A stretch of DNA of 64,000 nucleotides from Nostoc sp. ATCC 43529 (GTDB lineage Bacteria; Cyanobacteriota; Cyanobacteriia; Cyanobacteriales; Nostocaceae). The stretch covers positions 186,001-250,000 of the forward strand of contig LWTK01000094.1 of the NCBI GenBank assembly GCA_003326205.1. The letters run 5' to 3'. The first letter of the stretch is position 1. Every line of letters begins with the position of its first letter. Positions 61,901 through 64,000 of this stretch are shown piece by piece. The position numbers and the translations under genes are program-made. Below the pieces are notes generated by a model. It did not search any database. It saw only the letters and a list, made by a program, of their open reading frames with translations, and was not told the DNA's origin.

Positions 61901-62037
61901 CAAAACTGTTTCGCCACCGGCGGTTCGATTATTTCCAGTACTCTGATACATTTCTGAAGTTGTTCATCTGACAGCGGCTCACCTAAAGTTCGAGTGAGTT
62001 GTTCCGCTAAATATTGCCGAGAAAACGCTGATGACAT
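58963..62037 (-). CDS. C39-peptidase ABC exporter with N-terminal cNMP-type domain (HetC-like layout)
   Basis: This 1024-residue protein has, in order: a cNMP-binding-like domain (~40-130; GIYIILSGKVRLLDSSNNLI), a low-complexity linker with repeat-encoded residues ~249-279, a C39 peptidase (catalytic Cys322 in SASDCGASCL, His in AHWEGRHYVV, Asp in IIGDPAIGQ), six membrane helices (~460-740) and an NBD (VVGRSGSGKTTLS, LSGGQRQRLAIARA, LVLDEATSHLD). The C39 domain cuts after double-glycine leaders and exports the product. HetC of heterocystous cyanobacteria has the same layout. The matching GG leaders of the precursors at 50683-52673 and 49597 point to these as substrates. Confidence 0.94.
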   Translation of the reverse strand: MSSAFSRQYLAEQLTRTLGEPLSDEQLQKCIRVLEIIEPPVAKQFWEATTAEPGIYIILSGKVRLLDSSNNLITTLFSGASFGELTLFTENKFSPYVARASVNLKLFYIKREILEEVILASASIGDRLLKRAATLDLLLLCCRNSLINLNGSVEEIFKALSLFHRHTLESGSLMTNLIKDKHLWLLDSGEIQDSSGRRLTPGNIYLNPKHENWQVTQPSIAYSLSNADWQIALQHWPQLAELINFQERQVEVGTGDRGLGTGEDSSQSPMPKPQYPIPKVEPKQKQNRQRAYFPSPKVRAGHLLGRLTKRYPFFEQQSASDCGASCLVMISRYWGKRFNVNRIRDLTNISRSGASMRGLTAAAESMGFASRPVKASLDKLAQQPLPAIAHWEGRHYVVVYEINKKRVIIGDPAIGQRNLTHSEFKTGWTGYALLLQPTGLLRETDESVTSFWQFFDLVKPHSQVLIEVFIASVLIQLLGLVTPLFTQLLLDRVIVQGSTLTLNAVGLGLLIFSFFRVAVTGLRQYLLDHTANRLGLSLLVGFIKHTFRLPLAFFESRYVGDIVSRVQENQKIQRFLTGEALSISLDLLTVFIYVGLMFWYSWQMALLCLAIVPPFVLLALIATPFLRRISREVFNASANENSYLIQSLTGIRSVRSMAIEQTVRWRWEELLNNVIKKTFSGQIISNQLQVFSSGIESLVTTGLLWFGAWQVIQNQLTIGQLVAFNMLLGNIIRPFQRLVILWNQLQEVIISTERINDVLEAEPEEDLQYQTRQILSSLRGHVIFDNVTFRYHPESDINVLENLSFEIKPEQTVAVVGRSGSGKTTLSKLILGLYPPTDGKVLIDAQDVTNISLRSLRSQIGVVDQDTFLFGGTIRENISIAHPEASQEEIVEAATLAGADEFIQQMPMGYETQIGESGGMLSGGQRQRLAIARALLGNPSFLVLDEATSHLDAESERIIQNNLKKILKGRTSLIIAHRLSTVRHADLILVLDRGILIESGNHEQLVAKKGHYFYLNQQQLSQRA
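61203..61293. repeat. In-frame repeat in the exporter linker
   Basis: Heptamer-like GGGATTGGGTATTGGGGC and CCCCAGTCCCCAGTCCCC units, in inverted orientation, encode residues of about 249-279 in the linker between the cNMP and C39 domains. The same CCCAGTCCCCAGTCCCC string occurs between genes at about 58940-58961. Confidence 0.8.
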
Positions 62038-62061
62038 TTTCTAACCTCCGAAACTGTATTT

Positions 62062-62186
62062 GGTCATGGGGCATGGGACATTGGTGAGCCAGCGCCGTGG
62101 GCGGGTTTCCCGACTTGAGGCGACTGGCGTCATTGGGCATTGGATAACTTATTAATGACCAATGACTAATGACCAATGACTCATGA
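62062..62186. repeat. Repeat cluster between the HTH gene and the exporter
   Basis: CATGGGGCATGGGACATTGG, then a GCCGTGGGCGGGTTTCCCGA hairpin repeat, then CCAATGACTAATGACCAATGAC heptamers at 62158-62186. The gap is intergenic and would lie inside the operon transcript. Confidence 0.7.
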
Positions 62187-62190
62187 CAGT

Positions 62191-62790
62191 TTAGTTATTT
62201 GACTGAATTAGATTAAAAGACCAATGCATACTAGCTTCGGAATTAGATTGCAAATCAGAAATTGTAATGCCAGCATCTTTATTTTGGTCAATTTCTTGTG
62301 GCTGAGTGTTTTTAGGTTTGGTAGAAAGACCCATTTGTTTTAGTAAACGATTGATATGGCGATCGGTAATTTGAATACCAAATTCATTTGCTAAATGTTT
62401 GCTCAACCATTGCGCTGTCCAAGAACTAAATGCATAGCCATATTCACGTGGACTATTACTGACTAATTCTTTCAAACGTTCAATATAGCGATCGTTAACA
62501 GTCTTGGGCCTACCAATAGGACGCTCATTCCATTTGTGCGCCATACCCGCCTCTGCAATCCCAATCCAGTAACGCGCCATTTCTTGGGAACAACCTAAAG
62601 TTTCACAAATTTGGCTTTGAGATTTACCCATATCCGCCAGCAACATAATTTCAATCCGCCGACGATATTCTGCCTGTAAATTCGTTTGCAAATTTTTCAG
62701 CAGTGCTTTCCGCTGAAAAGGCGTTAAAAACTTGCTTTCGTGCATGTCATAGCTTTCAAAAGCATTGTCTTGACCAGAATATTCTGACAT
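62191..62790 (-). CDS. Helix-turn-helix protein related to IS630-type N-terminal domains
   Basis: This 199-residue protein contains RRRIEIMLLADMGKSQSQIC, ETLGCSQEMARYWIGIAEAG and then a second HTH-like part (WTAQWLSKHLANEFGIQITD, RHINRLLKQMGLSTK). This homeodomain-like plus winged-helix order is that of IS630/Tc1-type transposase N-termini. There is no DDE catalytic domain, so it is not a transposase; it may be a domesticated DNA-binding regulator. It is upstream of and on the same strand as the exporter genes, and a long non-coding region lies before it. Control of the RiPP locus is inferred from position. Confidence 0.8.
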   Translation of the reverse strand: MSEYSGQDNAFESYDMHESKFLTPFQRKALLKNLQTNLQAEYRRRIEIMLLADMGKSQSQICETLGCSQEMARYWIGIAEAGMAHKWNERPIGRPKTVNDRYIERLKELVSNSPREYGYAFSSWTAQWLSKHLANEFGIQITDRHINRLLKQMGLSTKPKNTQPQEIDQNKDAGITISDLQSNSEASMHWSFNLIQSNN

Positions 62791-64000
62791 AATTTCTACC
62801 AGTTACCGTCAACTATCAAATGTGGGCAAATTTATCTTTTGCAGTTGTTCTTAAACTTTGAAAAAAGAATAAAAACTGCAAAAGATGATTAGTCCTAAAA
62901 GATTGATTAAATATTGTGCTGGTGTGCAACTAACGCTAATGTATTACTCCCTAATTTGATAAAATTAGGCAAAACTTTGCTGTTTTTCTCAGATTTGAAC
63001 ACTTACAAATTGACGTTAATGGTATTCACTTGAAAAAAATACTCCCAAATCTGAGACATATTACCTGAGTTTTTATTATGTCTATTCAGCCAAATTTTGC
63101 TTATAGGCCAATACAGTTCAGTTAAGACTCGATCCTCCCTAACCCTCCTTAAAAAGGAGGTAACTAAGCCTCCCCTTTTTTAGGGGGATCTTTCAGGAAT
63201 AAATACCCTTAACACCAAGCGTATTGGCTTATAGACTGCACTTTTAAGCGGCAAAAGCAAGATAGCTCAAAGATAGTAAACAGTCTTGACAAAATATACT
63301 CTTAGACATAACTGTTACGTGCATTGATAAAAAGCAGCCAAATAATTTTGGATTTTGAATTTTAGATTGGTTAGCCTTACAAAAGGCACAATTGATAACA
63401 AAAATCTAAAATTGCCACAGTTAATGGTAAAACACTTAGAACCAGTAAACTCTTCACTGGTTAACGCCTAAAATTTGACAGACTTTCCTCAAGCCCAGTG
63501 CAATAATGGTACTGGTTAAAACCATTCGCCCCTGGTTGATGGTAATAGGCAAACACTTTCGAGCCTTCGGGTAGCCCTTATTTTGATAATTTTACTAAGT
63601 TCTGCAATACAGTTTTGGAGGTTAACCTCTTAATAGTTTTGATTACCTACAAGATTTTAGATCTTGTTTGGTAAATTGAAACTTAAAAACATTCAAGGTC
63701 AGGTATGAGTACAAATCTATTTCTTACAGTATCCTACAAATAGCTAATTTCTCATCAGCAGATAGTGATAGATTTGAACCTCTCTAAAATAAAAGCTTAA
63801 TAAAAAAGTGACAGTTGTTCAAGCTTTATTTTTATCCACTGCTATTTATTTAAAAATAATCGCACATTTAGTCAAGAGTTTTTACAAAAAACATGATATT
63901 TTTGTAAAAACTTGACAATCAATTTATATAAATTTCACAATTAATATGTCTCAAGAATAAATGGATATTTATTAAATTTTTGTTCAAAAAATAAGTTACA
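62791..64000. other. 1.2-kb non-coding region upstream of the HTH gene
   Basis: This AT-rich stretch is without any credible reading frame on either strand. It holds an inverted pair CTCAGATTTG / CAAATCTGAG at 62988 and 63046, a MITE-like element at 63100-63236 and an ATTTTAGATT / AATCTAAAAT pair at about 63359-63411. The 10-bp pair may be an operator or part of an RNA hairpin upstream of the HTH gene. Confidence 0.5.
63100..63236. mobile_element. ~137-bp inverted-repeat element
   Basis: Left end CTTATAGGCCAATACAGTTC and right end, read in reverse complement, TCTATAAGCCAATACGCTTG give imperfect ~27-bp terminal inverted repeats. Inside, GATCCTCCCTAACCCTCC and GGGGGATC pair, and CCTCCTT/AAGGAGG forms a hairpin. 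It has no open frame and is probably a non-autonomous element. Confidence 0.7.

Noticed and set aside
62191..62790. HTH protein as part of an IS630 transposase
   Set aside because: There is no DDE domain before or after it and no terminal inverted repeats flank it; it reads as a complete short gene.
63078..63125. 15-codon ORF (MSIQPNFAYRPIQFS)
   Set aside because: It extends into the terminal repeat of the MITE-like element and lacks a ribosome site.

Overview
The window is chromosomal DNA from a filamentous, very probably heterocyst-forming cyanobacterium (Nostocales, Nostoc-like). The evidence is the very frequent HIP1 octamer GCGATCGC, Gun4 (chlorophyll synthesis), a carboxysome-type BMC shell protein, a XisH/XisI pair, a HetP-family protein, a HetC-like exporter, and dense heptameric and hairpin repeats of the kind seen in Nostoc genomes. 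No tRNA, rRNA or CRISPR array was seen.

Layout. 1-7.1 kb: a truncated DUF1574-like gene, PEP carboxylase (ppc), a Uma2-type nuclease, small cyanobacterial proteins and an internally deleted Rpn/DUF2887 nuclease. 7.2-12.8 kb: DUF3370, Nudix, DUF3531 and TPR proteins, a CbiO-like ABC ATPase and rsmG. 12.9-14.6 kb: a coupled gene pair in which a HipA-type kinase core is separated from its N-terminal subdomain, which is fused to a HIRAN domain. 14.8-19.6 kb: secreted Mn-type superoxide dismutase, icd, gun4 and a MalK-type ATPase. 19.9-28.0 kb: a four-gene minus-strand operon encoding a VWA protein, a large tubulin/FtsZ-like protein, a MotA/TolQ-like channel with a long cytoplasmic tail and a MotB/OmpA-like partner. 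28.4-37.3 kb: an ABC exporter, a lumen-type secreted protein, a CcmK-like shell protein with an unusual pore motif, a HutX-like protein, phoH, rpsU, the khpA-rpsP pair, ffh and a second Uma2 gene. 37.6-49.2 kb: an RTX protein, DsbA-like and secreted proteins, pepP-type peptidase, a PhzF-like protein, DUF29, xisH-xisI, DUF4332, a TetR regulator and two M16 peptidase genes.

49.6-62.8 kb is a ribosomally synthesised peptide (RiPP) locus. Five paralogous 75-77-residue precursors have a double-glycine leader and a Cys-free, Ser/Thr-rich core. Downstream are an APH-like kinase and a HopA1-family protein, the pair that dehydrates Ser/Thr in class V lanthipeptides and thioamitides. Convergent to these is an export operon: an HTH protein, a cNMP-C39-ABC exporter, an HlyD adaptor and a PpiC-type isomerase. 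A HetP-family gene sits between the two arms. The inferred product is a set of exported dehydrated peptides without lanthionine.

Mobile and repeat DNA is a main feature. Three copies of one 130-bp element with terminal inverted repeats occur. A ~235-bp element lies inside one repeat unit of the RiPP precursor array. Several intergenic-type repeats lie in frame inside genes (ppc, the C39 exporter linker, the M16 signal-peptide region, the PpiC and DUF4332 tails).
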